Part shown: positions 41,031-49,606 of the stretch, piece by piece
Layout of the letters: each line of letters begins with the position of its first letter
Position numbering within the stretch: the stretch's first letter is position 1
Assembly (NCBI RefSeq): GCF_001641265.1
Contig: NW_020167527.1
Coordinates: 682,001-746,000 of the forward strand
Direction: 5' to 3'
Origin: Pseudogymnoascus destructans
Taxonomy: Eukaryota > Ascomycota > Leotiomycetes > Thelebolales > Thelebolaceae
DNA length: 64,000 nt
Made by a program: the position numbers and the translations under genes
The notes under the pieces: model-generated
Database searches by the model: none
What the model was told of the DNA's origin: nothing
The model's input: only the letters and a program-made list of their open reading frames with translations

Positions 41031-44000
41031 GGTAGGGGGTCATTCCGATCGAGGCATGGGGAAGGGTCATTTGCACCCGATCCATGATGGGAATGAGCTC
41101 GCTCCAGTTATCCTGGTAATGTGATACGAAGGGCCTCAGTCTCTGATCGATATACCGATTCATGATTTCCGTCTGCCCGTCGGTCTGCTTGTGATAGGCT
41201 GTTGACAGCTTAATCTTGACCCCTATGATTCGGCAGAACTCTCGCCAGAAAGCTGATATGAATTGGGGTCCGCGATCACTAATGATCGACTCTGGGGTGT
41301 GTCCGAATCGATATATCCATTCGATGAATAGCTGCGCCATTTGGCGGGCATCGGTGGTCTTATGACACGGTATGGACACCGAACCCTTACCGAGTCGGTC
41401 CATGAACACAAGGATGCTGTCGAATCCGTGTTTATCCTTTAGGAATTCCTTAAAGTCCATCGTTAGGTGTTGCATGGGGTATTCGGGTACCGGTAGGGGG
41501 TGTAAGAAGCCTTGCTGCTTCATCACGCTAGTGTGAGAAAGTCGGCACGTCACGCAGTTGCGCACATATCGGAGGCAATCCGCTTCCATTCTGACCCAAT
41601 GATACTTCGGGGCGAGTAACTGATAAGTTTTCCTGCCACTAGGGTGGGCTACTGATACTTGATCGTGTGCTTCCCGTATGAGTTTCGTACATAGCTCGGT
41701 GTGCCGGTTTACGCACAGTCGACCTTTGTATAGCAAGAGTTGGTCCTTCATTGTAAACCCGTTAGGTAGGGGGTCTTTCGCGCGAGTGTCGGTGAACGAC
41801 CTCCTATTATCCGCGCAGAGCGCTTCTATCAGGTCAAAGGGGACCTGGGTGTTCGGGGCGTCCATCGCATTGATCGAGGCCACGTACGTTTGTGCTAATT
41901 CGGCACTGATTCGGGAGTGTAGTCGGGCTGGGCCTAACAGCACCCTCGCACGGCTGTCGAGTTTGACCTTCTGTTGCGTAATCAGGTCTTGCTCTCTTCG
42001 GCTCAGTATATCTGCCTTCTGATTGTTCTTGCCAGCAGTATACGCAATAGAGAAATTGAAGTCGGAGAGTAGCTCCATCCACCGAACCTGCTTCGCCGTG
42101 AGAACCTTCGTCGACATGAAGTATTCCAGCGATCGGTGATCTGTATAGACGTCGATTCGGTGGCGTACCGATGCTAATTCTGGCCTCCATTTTGCGAACG
42201 CTTTGACGATGGCGAACAGTTCCTTGTCGTGGATCTCCCAATTGATCTCATGCCCAGATAGGACGTGACTGTACAAGCTTACAGGATACCATCGCTTGTC
42301 GGGGTGTTCCTGAGAAAGGACACCGGCTACGACTCCATCAGAAGAGTCTGTTTCCAGCTTCGTAGGCAATTTGGGGTTGAAGTGGTGGAGCGCCTGCACG
42401 GCTAAAAGCTGTCGGCGCATTTCTTCAAAAGCGTTCTCACATTCGTCAGTCCACAGGAACGGTTCTGAGGGGCTGGTGATAGTGGTGAGAGGCTTGGCTA
42501 TTTTCCCGAAATTTCTGATAAATTGGCGGTAGAAGCCGCAGAATCCAAGGTAAGACTTCACGCCTGTGACAGTTGTTGGCCGGATCCAATTCCGGAGGGG
42601 TTCGATCTTCTCGGGATCCGCTTCGACACCGGTAGTAGTCAGGATATAGCCTAAATACTTTGTCCGGGTTACGTTGAACTCGCATTTCTTAATGTCGGCT
42701 TGTAGTCCTGCTTCTCGAAGCCGTTGGAGGACCTTATGTACGTGGTCCATGTGTTCCGCGGGGTCCTCGGAGTAGATTAGGATGTCGTCTAGGTAGGCAG
42801 TACAGAAGTCGTCCAAGTATTGCATAAGAACGTCGTTCATATACCTCTGATAGGTTGCGGGGCCGTTCGTTAGGCCAAACGGCAGCACTTTGCATTTGTA
42901 GGATCCATACCGAGTCCGGAAGGTCGTGTACTCCTCGGAGTCGGGGTCCATTCGTATACGATGGAAGGCTTGCCTAATGTCTAGCTTCGTGAAGATTTTT
43001 GCTTTCGACACCCGTCCTAGTAGTTCGTCGATACGCGGGATAGGGTAGGGGTCGTTACGGGTAAGTCCGTTCAACTTCCGGTAGTCGATACAAAATCTCA
43101 GTTTGCCATCTGCCTTCTTCACGAACAGTATAGGGGAGGCAAACGGGCTATTGCTATTGACTATAAAGCCCTTCTCGAGGTTCTCTAATAGGTATTGCTT
43201 AGTCGCCTTAAGCTCTTCGGTGCTTTGTCGGTATAGTGGCGAAAAGGCATTTGGTAAAGGGGCTTCTAGTTGTATCTTGTGATCGTATATGCGATGCGGG
43301 GGAAGCTGATCAGATTCCGACTTCGAGAAGACATCGGAATAGTTGCGGTGCATATGCGGAAGCTTGTCCCGAATGAGGCGGAGCGTTTCCTCGTCCTCGG
43401 CCGCTTCCCTCTCTCGGATGATCTGGTCGATGCTTGTCGTAAAGAACTCGGAGTCGCTTCGCATCATCTCATAGTGGAAAGCGTTTGCGCCAATCTCGCA
43501 AATTTGGACCGGCGTGAAGCTGCGTACCAGGGTCTGGCGTCGGGAAAGAGAGAAGACTCCGCTCCTCCCATGATTCTTTCTCTCATATGCGGATGGTCCG
43601 TTTCTTGGAGGTTTCGCCTCCACTTGCCCTAAGGGTCTGTCTTTATAGGTTTCCACGGGCGAGGCTCGTGTCCTTGGGGTTTTGGGGTGCGGGTGGGTCG
43701 TTCCCTCGTCTCGCACCGAGCTCGGTGGGGTGATCATAATAGCGTCACGATGGGCCGTTATCACTTTCATTGGTATCGAGCGTCCGCCCTCACGTCGTCT
43801 GTCGTCATGGTCGATGGCATCGTCCCGCCGGTTCGCATCCGATTGATGGGCGGGGTGACGTATAGACAGTTCACGCGAGTGGTAGGGCAAGGTGATCTCT
43901 TTGCTCCAGCTAGGAGTAGGCGGGTACTCCTTTGGCCATACTAGCCGGCTCTTTGCAGAGTCGAGTAGGATTCGGAAGCGGCTAAAAAGCTTCTTCCCAA

Positions 44001-44430
44001 TTATCACCTCTTGCGCTCCGAGATCTAGGAGCACAAAGGGGCAGTTATATATTCGGCGTCCTTCGACTGTCAAGTGTAACCGAATATACTCCGATACGTA
44101 GCTTTGGATATTTCGCTGAAATCCACGTATGGGTACAGAGTAGGGCAGTTTCCGTATAGGGCTCTGAAGCGCTTTCGACAACCGTTGCGCGAAAGGCTTA
44201 TTAATGACGAGGTAGCCATTTGCTCCTGTGTCTGCGAGTGACTTCGTTTGCACCCCGAGTCCGTTCATACTCAGGGTTGTATCAACGAGAAATTGGGAGC
44301 CTCCCAAGAGCTCTCGTAAATCCAGTCCTTGCAGATCACATTTGCGTAGACCTAGGAAGGAGCCTTTCCCTAGGCCTCGTCGTTTTCCTCCAGGGACGCA
44401 TCCGACTGGTGGGCGACTGCTTCCTCCCAC
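40966..44430 (-). CDS. Chromo-1 Pol: protease, reverse transcriptase, RNase H, integrase core
   Basis: An open frame of 1154 codons overlapping the end of Gag by about 60 nt in the -1 frame relative to Gag. Order: protease with SLADTGANGYLV; reverse transcriptase with LRFCIDYRKLNG, FTKLDIRQAFHRIRM and catalytic YLDDILIYS (near 42.79 kb); RNase H with LETDSSDGVVAGVLSQ and YTDHRSLEYFM; integrase zinc-binding region ending VRNCVTCRLS; core with LTMDFKEFL, SDRGPQFISAFW and QTDGQTEIMNRYI, which carries the D, D and E. It ends in scrambled sequence and a stop at 40966. RT and RNase H look intact; integrase is truncated. Confidence 0.93.
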   Translation of the reverse strand: MGGSSRPPVGCVPGGKRRGLGKGSFLGLRKCDLQGLDLRELLGGSQFLVDTTLSMNGLGVQTKSLADTGANGYLVINKPFAQRLSKALQSPIRKLPYSVPIRGFQRNIQSYVSEYIRLHLTVEGRRIYNCPFVLLDLGAQEVIIGKKLFSRFRILLDSAKSRLVWPKEYPPTPSWSKEITLPYHSRELSIRHPAHQSDANRRDDAIDHDDRRREGGRSIPMKVITAHRDAIMITPPSSVRDEGTTHPHPKTPRTRASPVETYKDRPLGQVEAKPPRNGPSAYERKNHGRSGVFSLSRRQTLVRSFTPVQICEIGANAFHYEMMRSDSEFFTTSIDQIIREREAAEDEETLRLIRDKLPHMHRNYSDVFSKSESDQLPPHRIYDHKIQLEAPLPNAFSPLYRQSTEELKATKQYLLENLEKGFIVNSNSPFASPILFVKKADGKLRFCIDYRKLNGLTRNDPYPIPRIDELLGRVSKAKIFTKLDIRQAFHRIRMDPDSEEYTTFRTRYGSYKCKVLPFGLTNGPATYQRYMNDVLMQYLDDFCTAYLDDILIYSEDPAEHMDHVHKVLQRLREAGLQADIKKCEFNVTRTKYLGYILTTTGVEADPEKIEPLRNWIRPTTVTGVKSYLGFCGFYRQFIRNFGKIAKPLTTITSPSEPFLWTDECENAFEEMRRQLLAVQALHHFNPKLPTKLETDSSDGVVAGVLSQEHPDKRWYPVSLYSHVLSGHEINWEIHDKELFAIVKAFAKWRPELASVRHRIDVYTDHRSLEYFMSTKVLTAKQVRWMELLSDFNFSIAYTAGKNNQKADILSRREQDLITQQKVKLDSRARVLLGPARLHSRISAELAQTYVASINAMDAPNTQVPFDLIEALCADNRRSFTDTRAKDPLPNGFTMKDQLLLYKGRLCVNRHTELCTKLIREAHDQVSVAHPSGRKTYQLLAPKYHWVRMEADCLRYVRNCVTCRLSHTSVMKQQGFLHPLPVPEYPMQHLTMDFKEFLKDKHGFDSILVFMDRLGKGSVSIPCHKTTDARQMAQLFIEWIYRFGHTPESIISDRGPQFISAFWREFCRIIGVKIKLSTAYHKQTDGQTEIMNRYIDQRLRPFVSHYQDNWSELIPIMDRVQMTLPHASIGMTPYRRTPIHISFLARVLPNHRGQD

Positions 44431-45701
44431 TGCTCTTCGTCCTCAGGGGCTTCGCGGTCAATCTCCTTGACGGTGGGGTTGAGCGGGCATTTGTCTTGGA
44501 AATGGCCCGGCTTGCCGCACTTGAAACAGTTCCCGGACGTAGCCGGCACGGCGGTCCGCACGCGGCCTGTAATGTCCGGCTTGGGGGCGGTGGCTGTGAA
44601 AGGAGTCCTCTGGAAGGAAACCAGAGGGCTTCTTGTCTGCCTCGGTGGCTGGGCCTTTCCGGGGTCCACGGGCGTGAACCTGGATGAGCTCAGGCGGGCG
44701 GGTCCTCGGGAGCTTGACTCGCCGCTCTTGGACGGGAAGCTCAACTCGTTGTTCCGGCGCCGCTCCTGATCGAAGGCGGTGAGTTCTCGGACCATGGTGT
44801 GGTAGTCTCCCTTCCATTGACTTTTGATAACCGCTACGCGGCTACGGAATTGAGGGGTCAACTTGTTCCACATGTACCGAAACCATTCTGACTCGGTGAC
44901 CTGTCCTGTAATAGCTGCACTTTGGAAGCGAGCTTTGAACTCTGAGAAAGTCTCGTTTGTATGTCCTTTCTCTCCCATTTGGAGGTCGTCGAAGAGGTTC
45001 CGGGCCTGTTCCGTTTCGTTGCCAATGAGGTAATATGAACCCAACAGGTCCATCATCTCGTCGGCACTCCGAAACCCGTGTGTCGCGGATAGGTATTGGG
45101 GTTCGAGGTATTTCTTTGCCAGGCCAGTCATAGTCCCCCATATCAACGCTCTTCTCGAGACGTCGGTAGGGTAGTGATCCTCATTGACTACGAGGCGGTC
45201 CCGAATGGACACGCTCCATTGCATAAAGGTATGTTCTATCCCATCGCTGAGCGGCGTAATCTTCTCAGAGATGGTGGATTTCTTGTAGCGATTCGGAGGG
45301 TCTTCGGAATACATCCTCGGAATCGATGGAGAACGAGTGTTTCGAAGAGGCGGCAACTGAACTGTCTCGGGGGTGTTTCGCATAGGGGAAGTTCGTCGCT
45401 CCTCAACTTCGACGGTGTCCACCGGTGGCGTGGACGGGATCCTGGTCTGGGTTGCCGCTAGGTTGGCTATCATTTCCTTGATCTCCTGCATCTGGATCTC
45501 GAGGTTTGCCATTCGATCCGGTATGTCTTCGGTGGGTGCAGCAGTCCCAGCTGCAGCAGTGGTTTGTCTCGTTGACATTCGTGACGGTTGACCATCATTG
45601 TCTTGGGGGACGTTTGAGGTCATTTTCCTCATGTTGGTTCGGGGGTGTATCGGTGTCAATACGAAAGAGTTTGACTTCCGGTAGCTCGTAGCTATCAACA
45701 C
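44370..45701 (-). CDS. Chromo-1 Gag
   Basis: 443 codons if started at MLIATSYRK, shorter if a downstream ATG such as MRKMTSNV is used. A coiled-coil-like MANLEIQMQEIKEMIANLAA precedes the capsid part (FMQWSVSIRDRLVVNEDHYP, FDDLQMGEKGHTNETFSEFK, FRYMWNKLTPQFRSRVAVIK). The nucleocapsid knuckle is CFKCGKPGHFQDKC (CCHC). An acidic tail leads to the stop at 44370, where Pol has already begun in the -1 frame. No lesion is seen. Confidence 0.92.
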   Translation of the reverse strand: MLIATSYRKSNSFVLTPIHPRTNMRKMTSNVPQDNDGQPSRMSTRQTTAAAGTAAPTEDIPDRMANLEIQMQEIKEMIANLAATQTRIPSTPPVDTVEVEERRTSPMRNTPETVQLPPLRNTRSPSIPRMYSEDPPNRYKKSTISEKITPLSDGIEHTFMQWSVSIRDRLVVNEDHYPTDVSRRALIWGTMTGLAKKYLEPQYLSATHGFRSADEMMDLLGSYYLIGNETEQARNLFDDLQMGEKGHTNETFSEFKARFQSAAITGQVTESEWFRYMWNKLTPQFRSRVAVIKSQWKGDYHTMVRELTAFDQERRRNNELSFPSKSGESSSRGPARLSSSRFTPVDPGKAQPPRQTRSPLVSFQRTPFTATAPKPDITGRVRTAVPATSGNCFKCGKPGHFQDKCPLNPTVKEIDREAPEDEEQWEEAVAHQSDASLEENDEA

Positions 45702-45970
45702 TCTTGTTCACAATTACCTCTGTGCTTGAGGGGGTTCTTAAGGATCTCGTATCCTATTCGGCGCCAACGCGTCGGCGACTTTACCAGCTTGCTCTGCAGG
45801 ATCAAACCCTGATCCACTGGTCGTCCGTGAGTTCTCTGGGGTCACGGCTATTTGAAGTCGTCAGGTCTCAGCTCCGTCGCAGTTTCCGAGTCGCGGTCGG
45901 TGGTGTAACGGTAGTTCTCCTGAGTCGTTCCAGTGTGGGATATTCTTTGAGTACGGCCGTCCCCGGCAGG

Positions 45971-45989
45971 CGTGATCTTTTTTGTATAA
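45971..45989 (-). promoter_or_regulatory. Chromo-1 probable self-primer binding site
   Basis: Directly after the 5' LTR on the element strand comes TTATACAAAAAAGATCACG. Its core ATACAAAAAAGAT is the exact 13-nt complement of ATCTTTTTTGTAT, which lies inside the LTR about 36 nt downstream of a TATTTTAA motif, where the transcript should start. No TGG start complementary to a tRNA 3' end is present. This is the layout of Tf1-type self-priming. Confidence 0.6.
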
Positions 45990-46288
45990 TGTAAGGACGC
46001 AGGGCACCGTATCACGAGAAGTGGCATATGGGAGTGCGAGTCGGATATGAGTCGGTGCAATCCTATAGGTCTACTACGAAGGATACAAAAAAGATGAAGG
46101 TGTAACCCTGTATGACTGTTCCCTTAAAATACCCGAAACCGCTCCGACTCAGCTAGCTCCCTGTTTGCCTAAGGCTTCCTTACGTTATGTGCCTAAGGCT
46201 GTCAGTCGCGACTGACCCGTAACGGCCCCGAGTCTCGATGACGCCACGTGACGGCCGTAACTACCCCGAGTAAGGAGGCATCCTTACA
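45990..46288 (-). repeat. 5' LTR of Chromo-1
   Basis: 299 bp, matching 38634-38932 without a difference that I can see. Followed on the right by the TSD ATTTT and then the rest of the transposase gene. Confidence 0.95.
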
Positions 46289-46708
46289 ATTTTTGCTACT
46301 GTTACTGCATTAGCTAAAGGGACAGAGATTTTGGCACATGAAATGACTTTATTGTCAGCTGAAGTCCGCACCCTTCGAGCAGCAAACGAAGCTCTTAGCA
46401 AACGCCGGAGGGCTAAAAAGTCTTGTGTCCGTCAAGGGTGTGCACTTTCTGTAGGGGATGCACATGATGATTTGTCCCAAAGGGCAGTTACGGAGCAAAT
46501 AAATCGCCAGAAGCGCTCTGGAGGGGTTGGTAGGAATGAGGGGCAACCAGGTGTACGACATTGTGGCACTTGCGGGGGGGCTGGCCATAATGCACAAACT
46601 TGTCAGGAGGTCATAGAAGTACTTAGCTCATCAAATTCTGAATAGTTTTAGTTTTAATACATGTTGTGGTTGTTTAATTATACCTTACAGTGGTGGGTAT
46701 AAAAAAGT

Positions 46709-46784
46709 TTCACGACTCGGTGACATTCACGACTCGGTGACATTCACGACTCGGTGACATTCACGACTCGGTGTACAACCACGT
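46709..46784 (-). repeat. Right terminal inverted repeat of the Fot1/pogo-like element
   Basis: Contains four tandem copies of the 17-bp unit TTCACGACTCGGTGACA, the last running into GTGTACAACCACGT, against two copies at the left end. Confidence 0.92.
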
Positions 46785-46808
46785 TATACTAAAATAGTAT
46801 TAATAATA

Positions 46809-48620
46809 CAGTATTATCTCGTTGAGTCGATGTAATTGGTCATGCATAAATATATCGAGTTATAGTAATATCGAGTTAGAAAGTGATCTGAAGTAGACGC
46901 GAAGTACCCCTCAGCTAAACCATCCATCCATCCAACGTGCCTTGAACCAACTCATTGGCCTGTTAATTGCCTCTCCACTTGCTCTAAAGAGCGCAAAAAT
47001 GATGCTGGATCCGTGATGCCACTATTCTCAGATTCTGGGAACTCAATCAGAACTTGGAGGGCTTGTATAGCATGAGCACAGGACGCTGGGGCTCCTTGAG
47101 CATCAGAAACCTGTATATATGGAGCCATCGCCTCCTGTAGAATTGTGTCCTCATCTAAGCCTCTCTCCACCTCTTGTATTCCCTCCTCTGCTGGATTCAA
47201 AAAGTTTGAAAGGTCCATAGTGTCATGACACTCCTTCGATATTTGTGTCATGACCCTTCGATTCACTTTAGTCTCTAGTACTTATTTCACTATGTCATTC
47301 ACTTCACCTGCTTCGCTCACTTCACTCACTTCGCTTCACTTGCTGACCTAGATCAGCCCAAATGTTGACTACTGGCTTAGGCTCTCTTGTTATTGGCTCG
47401 CTCACTAGGGCTAGCTTAGCTAGGGTTCAGTTAATTAGTAGTGCCTTCGCTTATTTGGGACTAGGGATTTTTACTGTTATATAAGCACTTATTGCTCATG
47501 TCTCTTATTGATCTTTAGCTAGCAAATTATACACTACTTGGCCTTCTTGCAATTCCTCCTGCTTCGACTTACTTTTTGCATTCCCTTACTTCGAGTCGAA
47601 CCACTTGGCCAACCTGTGAGTCTCACCACTTGACCCCTGTGGTATAAAGTATATGCTTTGGAGCCTGAACTACTATACCTTGTCCTACTGCTTCGAGCAT
47701 CAAAGTCTTCACATTATACTTCAGATACTTCTGCAGGCTCGAATGTCAGCCTCGGTTCGAGCTGTCCTTACACTTTGAGTCTGCAGAAGTATCTGAAGTA
47801 TAATGTGAAGACTTTGATGCTCGAAGCAGTAGGACAAGGTATAGTAGTTCAGGCTCCAAAGCATATACTTTATACCACAGGGGTCAAGTGGTGAGACTAA
47901 CAGGTTTGCCAAGTGGTTCGACTCGAAGTAAGGGAATGCAAAAAGTAAGTCGAAGCAGGAGGAATTGCAAGAAGGCCAAGTAGTGTATAATTTGCTAGCT
48001 AAAGATCAATAAGAGACATGAGCAATAAGTGCTTATATAACAGTAAAAATCCCTAGTGCCAAATAAGCGAAGGCACTAATTAACTGAACCCTAGCTAAGC
48101 TAGCTCTAGTGAGCGAGCCAATAACAAGAGAGCCTAAGCCAGTAGTCAACATTTGGGCTGATCTAGGTCAGCAAGTGAAGCGAAGTGAGTGAAGTGAGCG
48201 AAGCAGGTGAAGTGAATGACATAGTGAAATAAGTACTAGAGACTAAAGTGAATCGAAGGGTCATGACACAAATATTGAAGGAGTGTCATTCATGACACGA
48301 AGGTCAGCCTCAGTATGACCAGCGTGGGTGTATAGGAAGCTGTATTGGGCGTTGTATTGGGCGTAAAAGAATCGTGCTTTTTCGAAAGCAATTGTAGATA
48401 GTCGTATCTGTAATGTTGTGATGCCACGATCAAATAAGCCAGCGAATTGTAAAGTGTATTGTCATTGTTTTGATTGGATCCAGGTTGTTGCTAAAAGATT
48501 CGAGCATGAACTTGAGCCATTGCCGATGATAATAGCTTTTTAAAGAGGCTATAATACCCTGATCAAGAGGTTAATATCGACTGGTCGCATTTGGAGGAAG
48601 CCAGATAATTCATGTGTTTG
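46809..48620 (-). mobile_element. Second pogo-like transposon relic, split by an inverted repeat
   Basis: TA (46807-46808) precedes CAGTATTATCTCGTTGAGTC, a terminal repeat like that of the MITE at 24557. On the reverse strand 47220-46952 encodes the transposase C-terminal tail (DLSNFLNPAEEGIQEVERGL). 48620-48300 encodes a degenerate middle part (SGFLQMRPVDINLLIRVL, SLAYLIVASQHYRYDYLQLL) with stops and frameshifts. Between them sits the 1.07-kb inverted repeat. The right end is lost under an LTR fragment. Confidence 0.75.
47225..48289. repeat. Large inverted repeat (foldback element), 0.51-kb arms
   Basis: The left arm 47225-47736 and right arm 47781-48289 are reverse complements with only scattered differences (about 98 percent by eye). 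The spacer is 44 bp (47737-47780), bordered by CTGCAG on both sides. A 9-bp direct repeat TCATGACAC lies at 47223-47231 and 48290-48298. Each arm has TATATAAG-like and CTTCACT-rich segments and no coding capacity. It is inserted in a pogo-like transposase relic. Long terminal inverted repeats with 9-bp duplications are typical of Mutator-like elements, but no transposase is present. Confidence 0.88.
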
Positions 48621-49273
48621 TGTAATGGTGGATGCACCAGATGTGAGAATCTAGCCACCCAAGGAAGGGATGATTTTACTAAGACAACACACTGTCTTAG
48701 GAAAAAGAGCCAAAGGGTTGTAGCTTAGACTATTCCACAACGCAGCAATCAGGTGTATGATGTAGTGGAGTGGTTTAGACAAGTTGTAACAAATGTTGAG
48801 TCTGAGAACTCAGGGATAAGTCAGAGGTTAGCACCTCACTGACTTTTCAGAAACAAGGAGTAACAAGATCAATGCTTAGAAGCTTGGAAAAGACGTGGAA
48901 GTATGTGATAGTCGATTTACTGTATTTTCTGCTTGCTCTTTCTTAAGGAAAGAGCAATCCTATTTATGCTAAAGGAGTGTAGTTCTCTCATTTTCCATGA
49001 CTTTCCATAACTAACCAGGCTTGGTAACTGTAGTCGACGTAAGAGAATCCCATAGAACCATCTCCTAGGTTCCTAGCCTATAGGAAGTGAAAGGAGGTGC
49101 AAGGTCAGAGTACCCCTATCGACAGATTATGTCATAACTTAACCAATCTTGTGGGTAACTAAGGAGCGATGACGTGTAATGAATCATAGATGGTTGTAGA
49201 AGCTTTTGGAGCTATTGTTCATTTTCCTAGGCCTCTAGTTGATAGAGATATGTCATGTGTAGTATTAGCCCAG
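48621..49273 (-). mobile_element. Gyp-937 LTR fragment, copy F
   Basis: Starts TGTAATGGTGG and follows the family in reverse orientation to about 49273, where it is cut within the GGGCTAATAC region. The last roughly 280 bp of a full copy are missing. GTTTG occurs on the left (48616-48620) and at 49275-49279, but with a truncated end this may be chance. Confidence 0.8.
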
Positions 49274-49606
49274 TGTTTGGCTAAGTGCTAGTGCTATGGC
49301 TAGCGCTTACGGCTGCAACCTCACATGATGGATAACATTGGATATCATGGATATTATGTTATCCATGTTATCCACGGGGATCCACGGAATATCAGGTGAT
49401 GGATAACATTGGATATCATGGATATTATGTTATCCATGTTATCCACGGATATCCCTTTGGCACGACACCACTATATAAGTAGATAGTACTTCCTTAGATA
49501 GGAGCTTCGTGCTCAACTCAATATAGTATTCTTTACAATACTGTAATGTGTTACTTGGAAAGCCTTTGTGTTTAATCCCCTGCCTCCTCTGTCAAGTCAA
49601 CCTTAC
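49274..49606 (+). repeat. LTR-like fragment of a third family with two palindromic 51-bp repeats
   Basis: The right part (ATATAAGTAGATAG to CAAGTCAACCTTAC) matches the reverse complement of 54438-54580, so both belong to one family. Inside, two direct copies of a near-palindromic unit (GATGGATAACATTGG to CATGTTATCCACGG) lie at 49327-49377 and 49398-49448. It ends where the Gyp-937 LTR starts. Confidence 0.65.

Larger units (their letters stand above)
38634..46288 (-). mobile_element. Ty3/gypsy chromovirus Chromo-1, young but rearranged
   Basis: A 7655-bp element on the reverse strand: 5' LTR 45990-46288, Gag, Pol, a chromodomain, an antisense gene, and 3' LTR 38634-38932. The TSD is ATTTT (38629-38633, 46289-46293). 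By eye the two 299-bp LTRs are identical along their whole length, so insertion was recent. The integrase 3' region is scrambled, so this copy cannot supply a full integrase. A 1.46-kb region between Pol and the 3' LTR encodes no further retroviral domain on the element strand. Confidence 0.96.
37330..46645 (+). pseudogene. Fot1/pogo-like transposase split by a chromovirus
   Basis: Coding parts are 37330-38633 and 46294-46645; together 551 codons with no other lesion, so the gene was intact before the chromovirus landed. The N-terminus has a CENP-B/psq-like helix-turn-helix (RRSASILYKVPYSTLTDRMA) and the second DNA-binding unit VGTRWAYRFIQRRPEL. The DDE_1 domain has its acids at D163 (FDETGF), D276 (LDGHESH) and D312 (LTQPLDVG), a DD35D spacing. 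The C-terminus ends with a CCHC knuckle, CGTCGGAGHNAQTC. As it stands translation would run into the LTR and stop at 38694. Confidence 0.93.
37232..46784 (+). mobile_element. Fot1/pogo-like DNA transposon, interrupted by Chromo-1
   Basis: The ends ACGTGGTTGTACACCGAGTC are inverted and lie next to TA on both sides (37230-37231, 46785-46786), as for Tc1/mariner-pogo elements. Without the 7655-bp chromovirus and its extra TSD the element would be 1893 bp, the usual size for Fot1-like elements. It contains one transposase gene. The left terminal repeat is 42 bp (37232-37273), the right one 76 bp (46709-46784) because an internal motif is repeated more often. Confidence 0.95.

Noticed and set aside
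44370..44430. Possible -1 frameshift heptamer in the Gag-Pol overlap of Chromo-1 (GGAAAAC region)
   Set aside because: The frame relation fits -1 shifting, but no canonical X-XXY-YYZ heptamer or clear downstream pseudoknot was found, so no site is claimed.
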